Positions 16,605-25,727 of a DNA stretch of 64,000 bases are shown in pieces. Where the stretch lies: contig NZ_JAJHNP010000018.1 in NCBI RefSeq assembly GCF_020819595.1, positions 1 through 64,000 of the forward strand, read 5' to 3'. Positions within the stretch are counted from its first letter, which is position 1. Each line of letters opens with the position of its first letter. A program made the translations under genes and the position numbers. Under the pieces are notes generated by a model, which was not told the DNA's origin, searched no databases, and saw nothing but the letters and a program-made list of their open reading frames with translations. This stretch comes from Streptomyces barringtoniae. GTDB lineage: Bacteria > Actinomycetota > Actinomycetes > Streptomycetales > Streptomycetaceae.

Positions 16605-17247
16605 CCTCGCCGAGCGCGCCGACGACGGCGGCCGTCTGCTCGTCCCGGGCCGCGGTGACCGTGAGGACGGCCACGAACTGCTCCACCAGCCAGTCGCGCA
16701 GCTCCTCCACCGGGGGCTGCTTGTCCTCGTCCAGCCAGATCAGGGAGGCCGCCTCCACGGCGGTGATCCAGGTCCGGACGGTCATCCGCAGCCGCGGACC
16801 GGGTTCGGCGACGCCGAGATGGCCGTAGATGTGCTCGGCGGCGGCGCGCCGGACCCCGTCCACGATGGCCGTGGTCCGCGAGGTCTCCACCACGCTGCCG
16901 CCCTGGAGCAGCGCGCTGAACCCCGTGTCGTGCTCGTCGACGAAGCTCAGATACCGGTCCAGGGCGCGGGACAGGCGGGGCAGCAGGGACCCCTCGCGGG
17001 GCTCGTCGAAGCACAGCTGCAGCTCTTCCGCGGCCGAGCGCAGCGCGGCCTCGTACAGCTGCTGCTTGCCGCCCGGGAAGTACCGGTACACCAGGGGGCG
17101 CGACACTCCGGCGGCCTCCGCCACGTCGTCCAGCGACACGTCCTCGGGGGCGCGGTGAGCGAACAGGCCCAGGGCGGCGGCGAGGAGCTGGCTTCGCCGC
17201 TCCTCGACGCTGAGGCGGCGGTAGGCGGGGGTGGCGGCCGGGGTCAT
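16597..17247 (-). CDS. TetR-family regulator
   Basis: 216 aa from ATG 17247, chosen because the helix-turn-helix begins about 30 residues later, as usual. The DNA-binding domain is SVEERRSQLLAAALGLFAHRAPEDVSLDDVAEAAGVSRPLVYRYFPGG, in separate helices. The ligand domain follows and contains ELQLCFDEPREGS and HIYGHLGV segments. The diiron protein gene on the same strand ends 128 bp upstream, and a second diiron gene is divergent to that one, so the regulator is a candidate controller of both. Fatty-acid or lipid-like effectors are common in such contexts, but this is inference. Confidence 0.9.
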   Translation of the reverse strand: MTPAATPAYRRLSVEERRSQLLAAALGLFAHRAPEDVSLDDVAEAAGVSRPLVYRYFPGGKQQLYEAALRSAAEELQLCFDEPREGSLLPRLSRALDRYLSFVDEHDTGFSALLQGGSVVETSRTTAIVDGVRRAAAEHIYGHLGVAEPGPRLRMTVRTWITAVEAASLIWLDEDKQPPVEELRDWLVEQFVAVLTVTAARDEQTAAVVGALGEDG

Positions 17248-17375
17248 GGCCGTCAGCCTAATCGCCGCGGGGGCGCGGGAGCGTCGGAGCCTGCGGCCCC
17301 TGGCGGTGGCTCGCGCCTGGGCGGCGGGAGCCGCACGTCGACACAGGCCCGCGCCCCCGGTCGGGCATCCGCGCT

Positions 17376-18314
17376 CTACGCCAGGAGGCCGGACGACCTC
17401 CACAGCCGCCGCCCAACCCCCCGCAGTACGCCGATGTCGTCGAGGAAGTCCGTCAGCCGCTTCGCGCCCGTCTGCATGACCTCGCGCCGGTGTCCGCTCG
17501 CCTTCACCTGGGCCATGGCCTCCCGCTTGTCCAGCCCCACGTTCGGGTAGACGTCGGGGTTCACGAAGGCGATCGAGAACACGCGCGCGAACTCACCGGA
17601 CGTGATCCTCGTGAACTCCTGGGACCACTTCGGCGCCGTCACCATCTGACGCCGCAGCTCCTCGCGGGCGTACCGGACGTGCCGGGCCTCCTCTACGACG
17701 TGGATGCGGGTGACGCCACGGATGAGGGGCTGGATCCGCTCGTCCGGGAACGTCAGCCGCTGCATCCAGTCCAGCACCTCCTCGCCGAGCAGCGTGGCGG
17801 TGAAGGAACCGGGGGTCGTGGAGATGGTCTTGAACAGGCGGCCCAGGTTCTGGTGGACCTTGCTGACCGGGTACCAGGGCGTGCCGCCGTGCGAGATCAG
17901 GCGCGCGAACATCTTCGAGTGCCGGCACTCGTCCTCGATCTCGGTCAGCGCGTAGCGGACGTGCGCGCTCGTCGCCGCCTTGTCGTAGATGTGCCGCACC
18001 AGCAGCTGCATCAGGATGATCTCGAACCAGATGCCGAGCGAGGCCAGCGCCGCCGCCTCGTGCTGGGAGAGCAGGATCCGCTGCTCCTCGCTCATCCGCT
18101 TCCACATCGGTGTGTCGTACAGCGAGACCAGCTCCGGCGGCCAGAACCACTTGCCCTCCTCGAAGGGCGCGTCCCAGTCCAGCTCACTGTCCGGGTCGAA
18201 GGAGTGCTTGGCGGAGGAGGCGAGCAGCCGTTCGGCCACCTGCTCCCGGTCCTTGAGCAGGCCGAGCGCATCGCGCAGACCGTCCAGCGCGTCCGCTTCC
18301 GTCAGGGTCGTCAT
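17376..18314 (-). CDS. AurF-like diiron oxygenase (ferritin fold)
   Basis: 312 aa from ATG 18314. The helical core carries two E...ExxH-type iron motifs: EIEDECRHSKMF (about 126) and VEEARHVRYAREEL (about 212), with further acidic ligands in helices around LSQHEAAALASLGIWFE. This matches the AurF/CmlI group (PF11583), which oxidises aryl-amines to nitroso or nitro groups. Many genomic members have no known substrate. A possible promoter (TTGACG, complement of 18381-18386, with a TCATAA-like -10) lies upstream. It is divergent from the next gene and followed by the TetR gene. Confidence 0.88.
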   Translation of the reverse strand: MTTLTEADALDGLRDALGLLKDREQVAERLLASSAKHSFDPDSELDWDAPFEEGKWFWPPELVSLYDTPMWKRMSEEQRILLSQHEAAALASLGIWFEIILMQLLVRHIYDKAATSAHVRYALTEIEDECRHSKMFARLISHGGTPWYPVSKVHQNLGRLFKTISTTPGSFTATLLGEEVLDWMQRLTFPDERIQPLIRGVTRIHVVEEARHVRYAREELRRQMVTAPKWSQEFTRITSGEFARVFSIAFVNPDVYPNVGLDKREAMAQVKASGHRREVMQTGAKRLTDFLDDIGVLRGVGRRLWRSSGLLA

Positions 18315-18437
18315 GGCTCCCTCACCTCGTTACCCGGGGGTAGTCGTCCTGCCTCTTATGAGACTGCCTGTCAGCAAGCTCGTCAATCCCTTGCACATGA
18401 CTTGTTGACTCGGCGTCTACGTGTGAGCCTGCGGGGT

Positions 18438-19547
18438 ATGCCGACCCATGACCTGTACGCCAACGACCCCGGAGACTCCCCCTGGCAGGTGCCCGCGAGC
18501 GGCGCCGCCCGGTTCAGCTGGGAGTACGACGACGGCCGCGAACGCCTGCTCGCCCTCTACCAGAAGGGCAAGGACAAGCAGTGGGACGGGCAGCAGCGCA
18601 TCGACTGGGACCTGGAGGTCGACCCGTACGACGCGCTCGGCACGCCCGAGGAGGCCATGACCCTGTACGGCACCAGGTACTGGGACCGGATGACCGAGAA
18701 GGACAAGGGGGAGCTGCGGCGGCACTACGCCTCCTGGCAGTTCAGCCAGTTCCTGCACGGCGAGCAGGGCGCGATGATCTGCGCGGCCCGCATCGTGGAG
18801 TCGGTGCCCGACCTGGACGCCAAGTTCTACTCCGCGACCCAGACCATGGACGAGGCCCGGCACGCCGAGATCTACGGCCGGTTCCTGCACGAGAAGATCG
18901 GGCTCGTCTACCCGATCAACGACAACCTCCAGTCCCTGCTCGGCGACACCCTGCGCGACAGCCGCTGGGACATGCCGTACCTGGGCATGCAGGTCCTCAT
19001 CGAAGGGCTGGCGCTGGCCGCCTTCGGGATGATCCGGGACACCACCGACAAGCCGCTGCCCAAGCAGATCCTGACCTACGTCATGCAGGACGAGGCCCGG
19101 CACGTGGCCTTCGGCCGGCTCGCCCTGCGGGACTACTACAAGCAGCTCACCGACGCCGAACTGCGCGAGCGCGAGGAGTTCGTCATCGAGGGCTGCTACC
19201 TGATGCGCGACCGGCTCCGGGGCGTGGAGGTCCTGGAGAACTTCGGCATCCCCAAGGCCGAGGCGGAGGCCCTGAGCGAGCGCTCGGAGTTCCTGCAGCT
19301 GTTCCGCAAGCTGCTGTTCAGCCGGATCGTGCCCTGCGTCAAGGACATCGGGCTGTGGGGCAAGCGCCTCCAGCAGGCCTATGTGGACATGGGCGTCTTC
19401 GAGATGGGCGACACCAGCCTGGACCTGCTGATGGCCCAGGACGAGGAACTCGCCGAGCAACTCGACGCACAGCGCTTCGCCACCGAGGAGCAGGAGCGCA
19501 TCGCGGAGGTCCGAGAGGCGATCGAGTCGGGGGCGGGGGAGAGCTGA
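18438..19547 (+). CDS. Ferritin-like diiron protein (ribonucleotide-reductase small-subunit fold)
   Basis: 369 aa from ATG 18438 (GGGG a few nt upstream). The iron-binding motifs are HGEQGAMICAARIVE, QTMDEARHAEIYGRFL, IEGLALAAF and VMQDEARHVAFGRLAL, i.e. two ExxH pairs plus separate Glu ligands in a four-helix bundle. The long C-terminal helical segment ends ERIAEVREAIESG. It is probably an oxygenase or oxidase of unknown substrate. It is 123 bp from the divergent AurF-like gene, so the two probably share an operator and may act in sequence or on related substrates. Confidence 0.85.
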   Translation: MPTHDLYANDPGDSPWQVPASGAARFSWEYDDGRERLLALYQKGKDKQWDGQQRIDWDLEVDPYDALGTPEEAMTLYGTRYWDRMTEKDKGELRRHYASWQFSQFLHGEQGAMICAARIVESVPDLDAKFYSATQTMDEARHAEIYGRFLHEKIGLVYPINDNLQSLLGDTLRDSRWDMPYLGMQVLIEGLALAAFGMIRDTTDKPLPKQILTYVMQDEARHVAFGRLALRDYYKQLTDAELREREEFVIEGCYLMRDRLRGVEVLENFGIPKAEAEALSERSEFLQLFRKLLFSRIVPCVKDIGLWGKRLQQAYVDMGVFEMGDTSLDLLMAQDEELAEQLDAQRFATEEQERIAEVREAIESGAGES

Positions 19548-19841
19548 CGCGGGTGGCGGCCGCGGTGGCGGAAGCCCGAGGCGGGTGGAGGGTTGAGGCG
19601 GCGGAGGGTTGAGGCGGGTGGACTGCTGTGGCGGTGGACCGTTGCGGCGGTGGAGGTCGAGGCCCGGCCCGCACCGTTCCGCTCGACACCCGGCCGCCCC
19701 GCGCCTTTCGGCTGGACCCCCAGCCGCGCGGCATCCTTCCGCCGACCCCCTTCCCCCGGCCCCCGCACGCTCTGCCCCGTTCGCCGGTGGGCGGAGGAGG
19801 TGGCCGTCGGGACGTTCACCTGTGTGCAGTAGCGTGCGGGC

Positions 19842-20693
19842 GTGTCCATGCCTCCGCCCCCGCAGCCGTACCCGAACGGCCAGCCGTACCCCACCGGCCC
19901 CCAGCAGCCGCCGAACCCGTACGCCCCGCCCCCGCAGGCCGCCCCGGGGCCGTACGGTCCGCAGGCCGCCGCCCCCGGCCCGTACGGATCGCCGTACCCG
20001 CCCCAGCAGCCCTACGCCCAGCAGCCGTACCCGGGCTGGGGCGTGCCGCCCATGGCGCCGCTGCCGAAGAAGCGGCGGGTCGGGCTGATCCTCGCGATCG
20101 TGGGCGGCGCCGTCGTGGCGGTCGTCGTGGTGCTCGCCCTGATCGGGATGGCGGTCGAGAGCGGCTTCCCCGAGGCGAAGAACAAGCTCACGCTGCCCCA
20201 GACGCTGCTCGACGGGAAGTACCGGCTCGCCCAGGACCTCTCCGACACCGAGGGCAAGAAGATCGAGGACGAGGCCCACGGGGCCTGGGACGCCAAGGAC
20301 CTGCACGGCGTGGTCGGCACGTACAACGTGGACGGCGACGCGGCCAAGGGCACCCTGGTGGTCTCGGGCATGTACGGCCGGTTCAAGAACACCGACGCGG
20401 CCCGCCGGAACATGATGAAGGGCGCCGCCCAGGGCGCCAACGCCAAGGTCGCCGTGCCCGCGAAGGACTTCGACCTGAGCGGCGTGACCATCAGCTGCGA
20501 GGTGGTGACGCAGGAGCAGATGGGCACGAAGTTCACCGTGCCCATGTGCGCCTGGGCCGACGGCAACACGGGTGCCACCGTCGCCACCGTGAACACGCCG
20601 CTGGCGTCCCAGAGCCCGTCGGACATCGACCTGGAGGCGGCCGCGAGGAACACCCTCAAGGTCCGCTCCGAGGCGGTCGAGCCGATCGGCTGA
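19842..20693 (+). CDS. Proline-rich membrane protein with extracytoplasmic C-domain
   Basis: 283 aa from GTG 19842 (or ATG 19848); no ribosome site, so it may be leaderless. Residues 1-75 are a Pro/Gln/Tyr-rich low-complexity cytoplasmic tail (PYPNGQPY, PPQQPYAQQPYPG). A basic KKRR anchor leads into one membrane segment (about 82-105). The outside domain of about 175 residues has a Cys pair (SCEVVTQEQ, MCAWADG) and could form a disulphide; it resembles small beta-strand domains of many Streptomyces membrane proteins of unknown function. The 5' flank (about 19547-19640) is a GGCGGAGGGTTGAGG-type low-complexity stretch. Confidence 0.85.
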   Translation: MSMPPPPQPYPNGQPYPTGPQQPPNPYAPPPQAAPGPYGPQAAAPGPYGSPYPPQQPYAQQPYPGWGVPPMAPLPKKRRVGLILAIVGGAVVAVVVVLALIGMAVESGFPEAKNKLTLPQTLLDGKYRLAQDLSDTEGKKIEDEAHGAWDAKDLHGVVGTYNVDGDAAKGTLVVSGMYGRFKNTDAARRNMMKGAAQGANAKVAVPAKDFDLSGVTISCEVVTQEQMGTKFTVPMCAWADGNTGATVATVNTPLASQSPSDIDLEAAARNTLKVRSEAVEPIG

Positions 20694-20729
20694 CCCTCCT
20701 CTCTCCTCAGGACGTGACGCGGGCGGTGC

Positions 20730-22214
20730 TCACCGCCCGAGCACCGCCCGCATCACGTCCCGCGCGATCGGTGCCGCGTTCCCGCCGCCGCTGATCTCGC
20801 CCCGGTTCGCCGAGGCGTCCTCCACCACCACCGCGACCGCCACCTGCGGTTCCAGGGAGTTGTCCGCCTGCGCCCAGGAGACGAACCAGGCGTACGGCAC
20901 ACCCGTGTTGCCGACCCCGTGCTGCGCGGTGCCGGTCTTGCCGCCCACCAGGGCGCCGGGGATGGCCGCCCGGGTGCCGGTGCCCTCCCGGACCACGTCG
21001 GCCATCAGCTCCTTCAGCCGTTCGGCGGTCGAGGGGTTGATCACCTGCCGCACCGGATGGGCCCCGCTCCCCGCCACCGTCTCGCCGTTGCGCCGGGTCG
21101 TCCGCTCCACCAGGTACGGCGACCACAGCTGCCCGCGGTCCGCGACGGCCGCCGCGACCATCGCCATCTGCAGCGGAGTGGCCCGCGTGTTGTACTGCCC
21201 GATCGAGGACAGCGCCAGCTGCGCCCGGTCCACGTGCGGGTCGAAGGTGCTGGGCGCGACGGAGAACGGGATCCGCAGCCCTGGGTCGTTGAACCCGAAC
21301 GCCTGCGCCGTGGCCACCATGTTCTGCACCCCGACGTCCACGCCGAGCTTGGCGAACACCGTGTTGCAGGACCACTTGAAGGCCGACCGCAGCGAGGCGT
21401 CCCGGCAGCCGCCGGCCTCGTTGGTCAGCCGGGTCCTGGTGCCGGGCAGCAGGTAGGGGTCGGGGGAGCCGGTGTGCGCGTCCAGGTCGGTGACCGCCCC
21501 CGCGTCCAGCGCCGCCGCCGCGGTGACCACCTTGAACGTCGACCCCGGCGGATAGGTCTGCCGTACCGCCCGGTTGAGCATCGGCTTCTCCGGGTCGTGG
21601 TTGAGCCGCGCCCACGCCGAGGTCACCGCCTCGCCGTTGCCCGAGAGCACCCCGGGGTCGTACGACGGACTCGACACCAGCGCCAGGACGCGGCCCGTGG
21701 TCGGGTCGATCGCGGCCACCGCGCCCTTGCGTCCGGCCAGCCCCCGGTACGCCGCCTCCTGCGCGCGCCGGTTCAGCGTGGTGACGACGTTCCCGGCCGG
21801 ACCGGGCCGGCGCGTCATGTCGTTCCACAGCGGCAGCGGCGACAGCAGCGGATCCGTGCCGGAGAGCACCCCGTCCCCGGCGTGTTCCAGGAACGTGGTG
21901 CCGTACGACTGCGAGGCGAAGCCGGTGACCGGCGCGTACAACGGGCCGTTCCTGTAGGTGCGTTCGTAGCGCAGCTGCTCGCCGGTGTCCACGGAGCCGG
22001 TGACCGGCTCGTCGCCGACCAGGATGTCGCCGCGCGGATGGCCGTAACGGGCGATCTCGGCACGCCGGTTGGCGGGGTTGTCGTCGTAGACCCGGGACTG
22101 CACCACCTGCACGCGGGCCGCGTTGACCAGCAGCGCCGCCAGCAGCAGCGCGCAGAACGCGCAGGCGTGCCGGATGTAGCGCGCCATCGGCCGCCCGCCG
22201 CCGTACTCGCTCAC
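20730..22214 (-). CDS. Class B penicillin-binding protein (transpeptidase)
   Basis: 494 aa from GTG 22214 with GGGAGG upstream. A single N-terminal membrane anchor (about 12-35) is followed by a dimerisation-type domain and a transpeptidase with PPGSTFK (SxxK; about 221-224), SCN (SxN; about 282) and KTGTAQ (about 429). Such enzymes cross-link peptidoglycan stem peptides with a SEDS glycosyltransferase partner, which here is the gene immediately upstream. The GTG overlaps the TGA of a 10-codon ORF (GTGA), so the three reading frames are chained. It is PbpA-like by domain layout. Confidence 0.92.
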   Translation of the reverse strand: MSEYGGGRPMARYIRHACAFCALLLAALLVNAARVQVVQSRVYDDNPANRRAEIARYGHPRGDILVGDEPVTGSVDTGEQLRYERTYRNGPLYAPVTGFASQSYGTTFLEHAGDGVLSGTDPLLSPLPLWNDMTRRPGPAGNVVTTLNRRAQEAAYRGLAGRKGAVAAIDPTTGRVLALVSSPSYDPGVLSGNGEAVTSAWARLNHDPEKPMLNRAVRQTYPPGSTFKVVTAAAALDAGAVTDLDAHTGSPDPYLLPGTRTRLTNEAGGCRDASLRSAFKWSCNTVFAKLGVDVGVQNMVATAQAFGFNDPGLRIPFSVAPSTFDPHVDRAQLALSSIGQYNTRATPLQMAMVAAAVADRGQLWSPYLVERTTRRNGETVAGSGAHPVRQVINPSTAERLKELMADVVREGTGTRAAIPGALVGGKTGTAQHGVGNTGVPYAWFVSWAQADNSLEPQVAVAVVVEDASANRGEISGGGNAAPIARDVMRAVLGR

Positions 22215-22243
22215 GGTGCCTCCCGTACGGCGTACTCGGTCAT
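22211..22243 (-). CDS. 10-codon ORF linking the SEDS and PBP genes
   Basis: The ATG at 22243 overlaps the SEDS-gene stop (ATGA); the ORF encodes MTEYAVREAP and stops at 22211-22213, overlapping the PBP GTG (GTGA). It is preceded by GGGAGG. The start region of the PBP gene (GGGAGGCACC-start-AcCGAGTACG) is duplicated in tandem over about 28 bp, so the ORF appears to be a duplicated translation-initiation region. It may serve translational coupling rather than make a functional peptide. Confidence 0.45.
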   Translation of the reverse strand: MTEYAVREAP

Positions 22244-23610
22244 GGTGCCTCCCGCCCGTCGTACTGGCTGCGCGCCGAGTCGCTCACCCGGATCAGCAGC
22301 GCCACGATCGCCCAGTTGGTGACCACCGAGGAGCCGCCCTGGGCGAGGAACGGCATCGCCATGCCGGTCAGCGGGATCAGCCCGGTGACCCCGCCCGCGA
22401 TCACGAACACCTGCAGCGCCAGGATCGAGGCCAGCCCGACCGCGAGCAGCCGGCCGAACGGCTCGCGCAGGGCGAGTCCCGCCCGGTAACCGCGCTCCAC
22501 CAGCAGCGCGTACAGCAGGAAGATCGCCGCGAGCCCCGCGAGCCCCAGCTCCTCGCCCGCCGTGGCCAGGATGAAGTCCGACTTGGCGGCGAAGCCGATG
22601 AGGACCGAGTGCCCGAGCCCGAGCCCGGTGCCGAGCATCCCGCCGGCCGCGAAGGCGAACAGCGACTGGGAGAGCTGGTTCGGGCCCAGCCCGGCCTCGA
22701 TGGTGGCGAAGGGGTGCAGCCAGTCCTCGATCCGCTGGTTCACGTGCGGCTCCATCCGCCCGACGGCCACCGCACCGAGGACGGCGAGCAGCAGGCCGAC
22801 CGCCATCCAGCCCGTCCGCCCCGTGGCGACGTACAGCAGGACCACGAACAGCCCGAAGAACAGCAGCGAGGTGCCCAGATCCCGCTCCAGGACCAGTACC
22901 CCGACGCTCAGCAGCCAGATCGTCACGATCGGTCCGAGCACCCGCCCGGTCGGGAACTGCAGCCGCCACAGCCGGCGGCCCGAGTACGCGAGCGCGTTGC
23001 GGTTGGCGGCCAGGTAGGCGGCGAAGAACACCGCGAGCAGCACCTTCGCGAACTCGCCCGGCTGGATCGAGAATCCGGCGATCCGGATCCAGATCCGGGC
23101 GCCGTTGACCGCCGGGAACAGGATCGGCAGTGCGAGCAGCCCGAGCGCGGCGGCCACGCACACATACGCGTACCGCTGCAGCACCCGGTGGTCGCGCAGC
23201 ACCAGCACCACCGCGATGAACAGCCCGATGCCGAGCGTGGACCACACGAGCTGGGCCGGGGCCGCACGGTCGTGCGGGGTCTCCCGGTCCAGCCGGTAGA
23301 TCAGGACCAGCCCGAGCCCGTTGAGCAGCACGCCGATCGGCAGGAACAGCGGGTCGGCGTACGGCGCCCGGACGCGCACCGCGAGATGCGCCGACAGCGC
23401 GAGCACACCGAGCCCGGCGCCGTAACCGACGGCCCCCGGCGGGACGGTACCGGTGCGTGCCAGACCCACCGCGCAGTAGCCGTACACCGACAGCAGTACG
23501 GCCAGCACGATCAGGGCGAGTTCGATGCCACGGCGCCGGGGGAGACGTACGACGGCTGCGGGAGTCCGCGCCGCCGCCACGGGGGTTCCGGTGGTTCCGG
23601 CCTTGGTCAT
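22240..23610 (-). CDS. RodA/FtsW/SpoVE-family SEDS glycosyltransferase
   Basis: 456 aa with ten or so membrane segments. Signature motifs are LERDLGTSLLFFGLF, GIWLLSVGV-like helices, EPHVNQRIEDWLHP (the extracellular loop with conserved Asp/Glu), QLSQSLFAFAAGGMLGTGLG and TATAGEELGL plus the C-terminal PLTGMAMPFLAQGGSS. It polymerises lipid II into glycan strands with the class B PBP encoded downstream. The C-terminus ends REAP and its stop overlaps the 10-codon ORF. Since streptomycetes have several such pairs, this is more likely an accessory (sporulation or branch) pair than the main FtsW-FtsI. Confidence 0.93.
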   Translation of the reverse strand: MTKAGTTGTPVAAARTPAAVVRLPRRRGIELALIVLAVLLSVYGYCAVGLARTGTVPPGAVGYGAGLGVLALSAHLAVRVRAPYADPLFLPIGVLLNGLGLVLIYRLDRETPHDRAAPAQLVWSTLGIGLFIAVVLVLRDHRVLQRYAYVCVAAALGLLALPILFPAVNGARIWIRIAGFSIQPGEFAKVLLAVFFAAYLAANRNALAYSGRRLWRLQFPTGRVLGPIVTIWLLSVGVLVLERDLGTSLLFFGLFVVLLYVATGRTGWMAVGLLLAVLGAVAVGRMEPHVNQRIEDWLHPFATIEAGLGPNQLSQSLFAFAAGGMLGTGLGLGHSVLIGFAAKSDFILATAGEELGLAGLAAIFLLYALLVERGYRAGLALREPFGRLLAVGLASILALQVFVIAGGVTGLIPLTGMAMPFLAQGGSSVVTNWAIVALLIRVSDSARSQYDGREAP

Positions 23611-23718
23611 GCCCGGAACCTACCCAAACCGGGCAGTACGCCCCAAAGGCGCGCGGGGAACGACGGGAGAAACCACGAACACCCCGCACCCGGCGCACCA
23701 TCGGTGCCCCCGAGCCCT

Positions 23719-24969
23719 CTACCGCCTCTCCACCGCGGGCAGGACCAGCGTGGCGACGGCCCCGCCGTCCACCGCGTTGGCGAAGAACAGCCGCGCCCCC
23801 AGCACCTCCGCCTGCCCCACGGCGATGGTCAGCCCCAGCCCGTGCCCGGTCGCCCCGCCCTCGGTACGGAACCGCTGCGGCCCATGAGCCACCAGGTACT
23901 CGGGATAACCCTCCCCGTGATCCCGTACGGTCACCACGGCCCCGTTCACGGTGAGCACCACCGGCGCCCGCCCGTGCTTGTGCGCGTTCGCCACCAGATT
24001 CCCCAGCACCCGCTCCAGCCGCCGCCGGTCGGTCTCCACCCGGGCGTCGGCCAGCACCCGCACCTCCGTGTCGGTGCCCGAGGCCCGTACCACCCGCCGG
24101 GCCAGCGCCCCCAGCTCCTCGGTGTCCACCGCCGGCTTCTCCCGCCCGGTGTCCAGCCGGGAGATCTCCAGCAGGTCCTCGGTGAGGGTGCGCAGCGCCG
24201 CGACCCGGTCCCGCACCAGCTCCGTCGGCCGCCCCGGAGGCAGCAGCTCCGCCGCCGCGTGCAGCCCGGTCAGCGGGGTGCGCAGCTCGTGCGCCACGTC
24301 CGCGGTGAACCGCTGCTCGCTCAGCAGCTTGCTCTGCAGGCTCGACGCCATGGAGTCCAGCGCCGCCGCCACCGCGGCCACCTCGTCCTGCGGGCGGGAC
24401 GGATCCTTCGTACGGGGGTCGTCGACGCGCGCGTCCAGGTCGCCCGCGCTGATCCGCCGCGCCACCCGCGCCGTGCCGTGCAGCCGCCGGGTCACCCGGG
24501 TCACCGCGAACACGCCGACCAGCACCGTCGCCCCGATCGCGAGCGCCGACGACCACAGGATCGAGTTGTCGAGCCCGCTGATGGTGCGGGACTGCTGCGA
24601 ATAGTCGACCGCCACGGCGAGCGCCCGGTGACCGGCCACCGGGCCCGCCGCCCACATGGTCGGGCGTCCGTCGTGCTGGGAGACCATGGTGCCGCGCGCG
24701 CCGGCCGCCGCCAGGGCGCGCAGCGGCGCGGGCAGCCCCCGGGGGTCCACCCCGGCGTTGGGCATCAGCGTGTCCCCGGCCTCGTACGCCTCGGTGGCGT
24801 CCGCGAGGCGGGACAGGGCCCTGCTGCGGGCCTGGCCGACGGTCTGGTTCGTCACGGAGACGTGCACCAGGACGCCGAGCAGCGCGGCCAGCGCACAGCA
24901 CATCACCGTGATGAACGCGGCCGCCTTCACGGCGAGCGGCCCGGCCCAGCGGGGCAGCGCGAGCCTCAC
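23719..24969 (-). CDS. Sensor histidine kinase without an adjacent response regulator
   Basis: 416 aa from GTG 24969, overlapping the upstream lipoprotein stop (GTGA). Membrane segments lie at about 15-38 and 138-160, with a periplasmic-side sensor loop between them, HAMP, DHp with VAHELRTPLTGLHAAAELL (His about 239), N-box NLVANAHKHGRAPV, G-box GATGHGLGLTIA. The layout is CseC-like. It should autophosphorylate and pass phosphate to a response regulator, but none is encoded in this operon or within several kb, so its partner must be elsewhere. Confidence 0.93.
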   Translation of the reverse strand: MRLALPRWAGPLAVKAAAFITVMCCALAALLGVLVHVSVTNQTVGQARSRALSRLADATEAYEAGDTLMPNAGVDPRGLPAPLRALAAAGARGTMVSQHDGRPTMWAAGPVAGHRALAVAVDYSQQSRTISGLDNSILWSSALAIGATVLVGVFAVTRVTRRLHGTARVARRISAGDLDARVDDPRTKDPSRPQDEVAAVAAALDSMASSLQSKLLSEQRFTADVAHELRTPLTGLHAAAELLPPGRPTELVRDRVAALRTLTEDLLEISRLDTGREKPAVDTEELGALARRVVRASGTDTEVRVLADARVETDRRRLERVLGNLVANAHKHGRAPVVLTVNGAVVTVRDHGEGYPEYLVAHGPQRFRTEGGATGHGLGLTIAVGQAEVLGARLFFANAVDGGAVATLVLPAVERR

Positions 24970-25727
24970 CGCACGCTCGCCGAGGAGGAAGCCGGCGAGG
25001 GAGAGGAGGTGGGCGTGGGCGAGGGCGTGGGCGAGGGCTTCTTGGCGTGCCGGCCGTTGCCCGTGTGCAGGTACTCGTCACGGGAGAACACCATCGCCCG
25101 CTGCCCCGGGTCCCACACCCAGGTCGTGCGGTACTCGTAGCCGGAGATGTCGGCCGGCGAACGCTCGATCAGCGACCGGCCGGCCAGCTCCACGCCGAGG
25201 ATCGCGTCGTTGTCGGCCAGCACCTGCACCAGTCTGTGCTTCTCGACGGTGTAGACCCGCACGCCCGTCTGGTTGGTCGGGTAGAGCCGGAAGCCGAGCG
25301 TCATGTCGTCCCGGCCGTCGCCGGTGAGGTCCCGGTAGTACGGCTTCAGCAGCGGGCACCCGGCCCCGTCGCCGCCCGCCCGGCAGTTCTTCAGCCGGTC
25401 CACGGTCGCGTGGTACGCCCCCTTCGAGCCGTAGTCGTCCGGATGGGCCTTTATCTCGGCCTCGACCACGCGCACCGGATCCACCTTGCGGATGTCGTCG
25501 CCGGGGACCGTGATGCCCTTGACGACCGCCCTGGTCGCCACGTCGTAGGGGTACGCCGGGCTGGACGCCGGGCGCAGGTCCGGCCAGAGCTTGGCGGGGC
25601 TGACGGCGGCCGGAGTACCGCCGGCGCTCCGCAGCCCGCCGGCGTCCCCGCAGGCCACCGCCGTCACCGACAGCAGGGCGACGGCGGCCGCGGTGAGGGC
25701 GGTGCGCGCGGGACGGCGGGCTGGCAC
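24966..25727 (-). CDS. Lipoprotein coupled to the sensor kinase
   Basis: 253 aa. The signal peptide ends in a lipobox (TAVAC, Cys about 26). The mature part has a conserved DGRDDMTLGFRLYPTN segment, a Cys pair (CRAGGDGAGC) and a C-terminal Pro/Ser/Thr-rich stretch (KKPSPTPSP-type) that is likely disordered. It is translationally coupled to the kinase gene, so it may be its ligand sensor or an inhibitor, as CseA does for CseBC. Its own start is ATG 25727. Confidence 0.85.
   Translation of the reverse strand: MPARRPARTALTAAAVALLSVTAVACGDAGGLRSAGGTPAAVSPAKLWPDLRPASSPAYPYDVATRAVVKGITVPGDDIRKVDPVRVVEAEIKAHPDDYGSKGAYHATVDRLKNCRAGGDGAGCPLLKPYYRDLTGDGRDDMTLGFRLYPTNQTGVRVYTVEKHRLVQVLADNDAILGVELAGRSLIERSPADISGYEYRTTWVWDPGQRAMVFSRDEYLHTGNGRHAKKPSPTPSPTPTSSPSPASSSASVR

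Noticed and set aside
22211..25081. A 956-residue minus-strand frame overlapping the SEDS and kinase genes
   Set aside because: It is a shadow frame; only its last 11 codons form the linking ORF described above.
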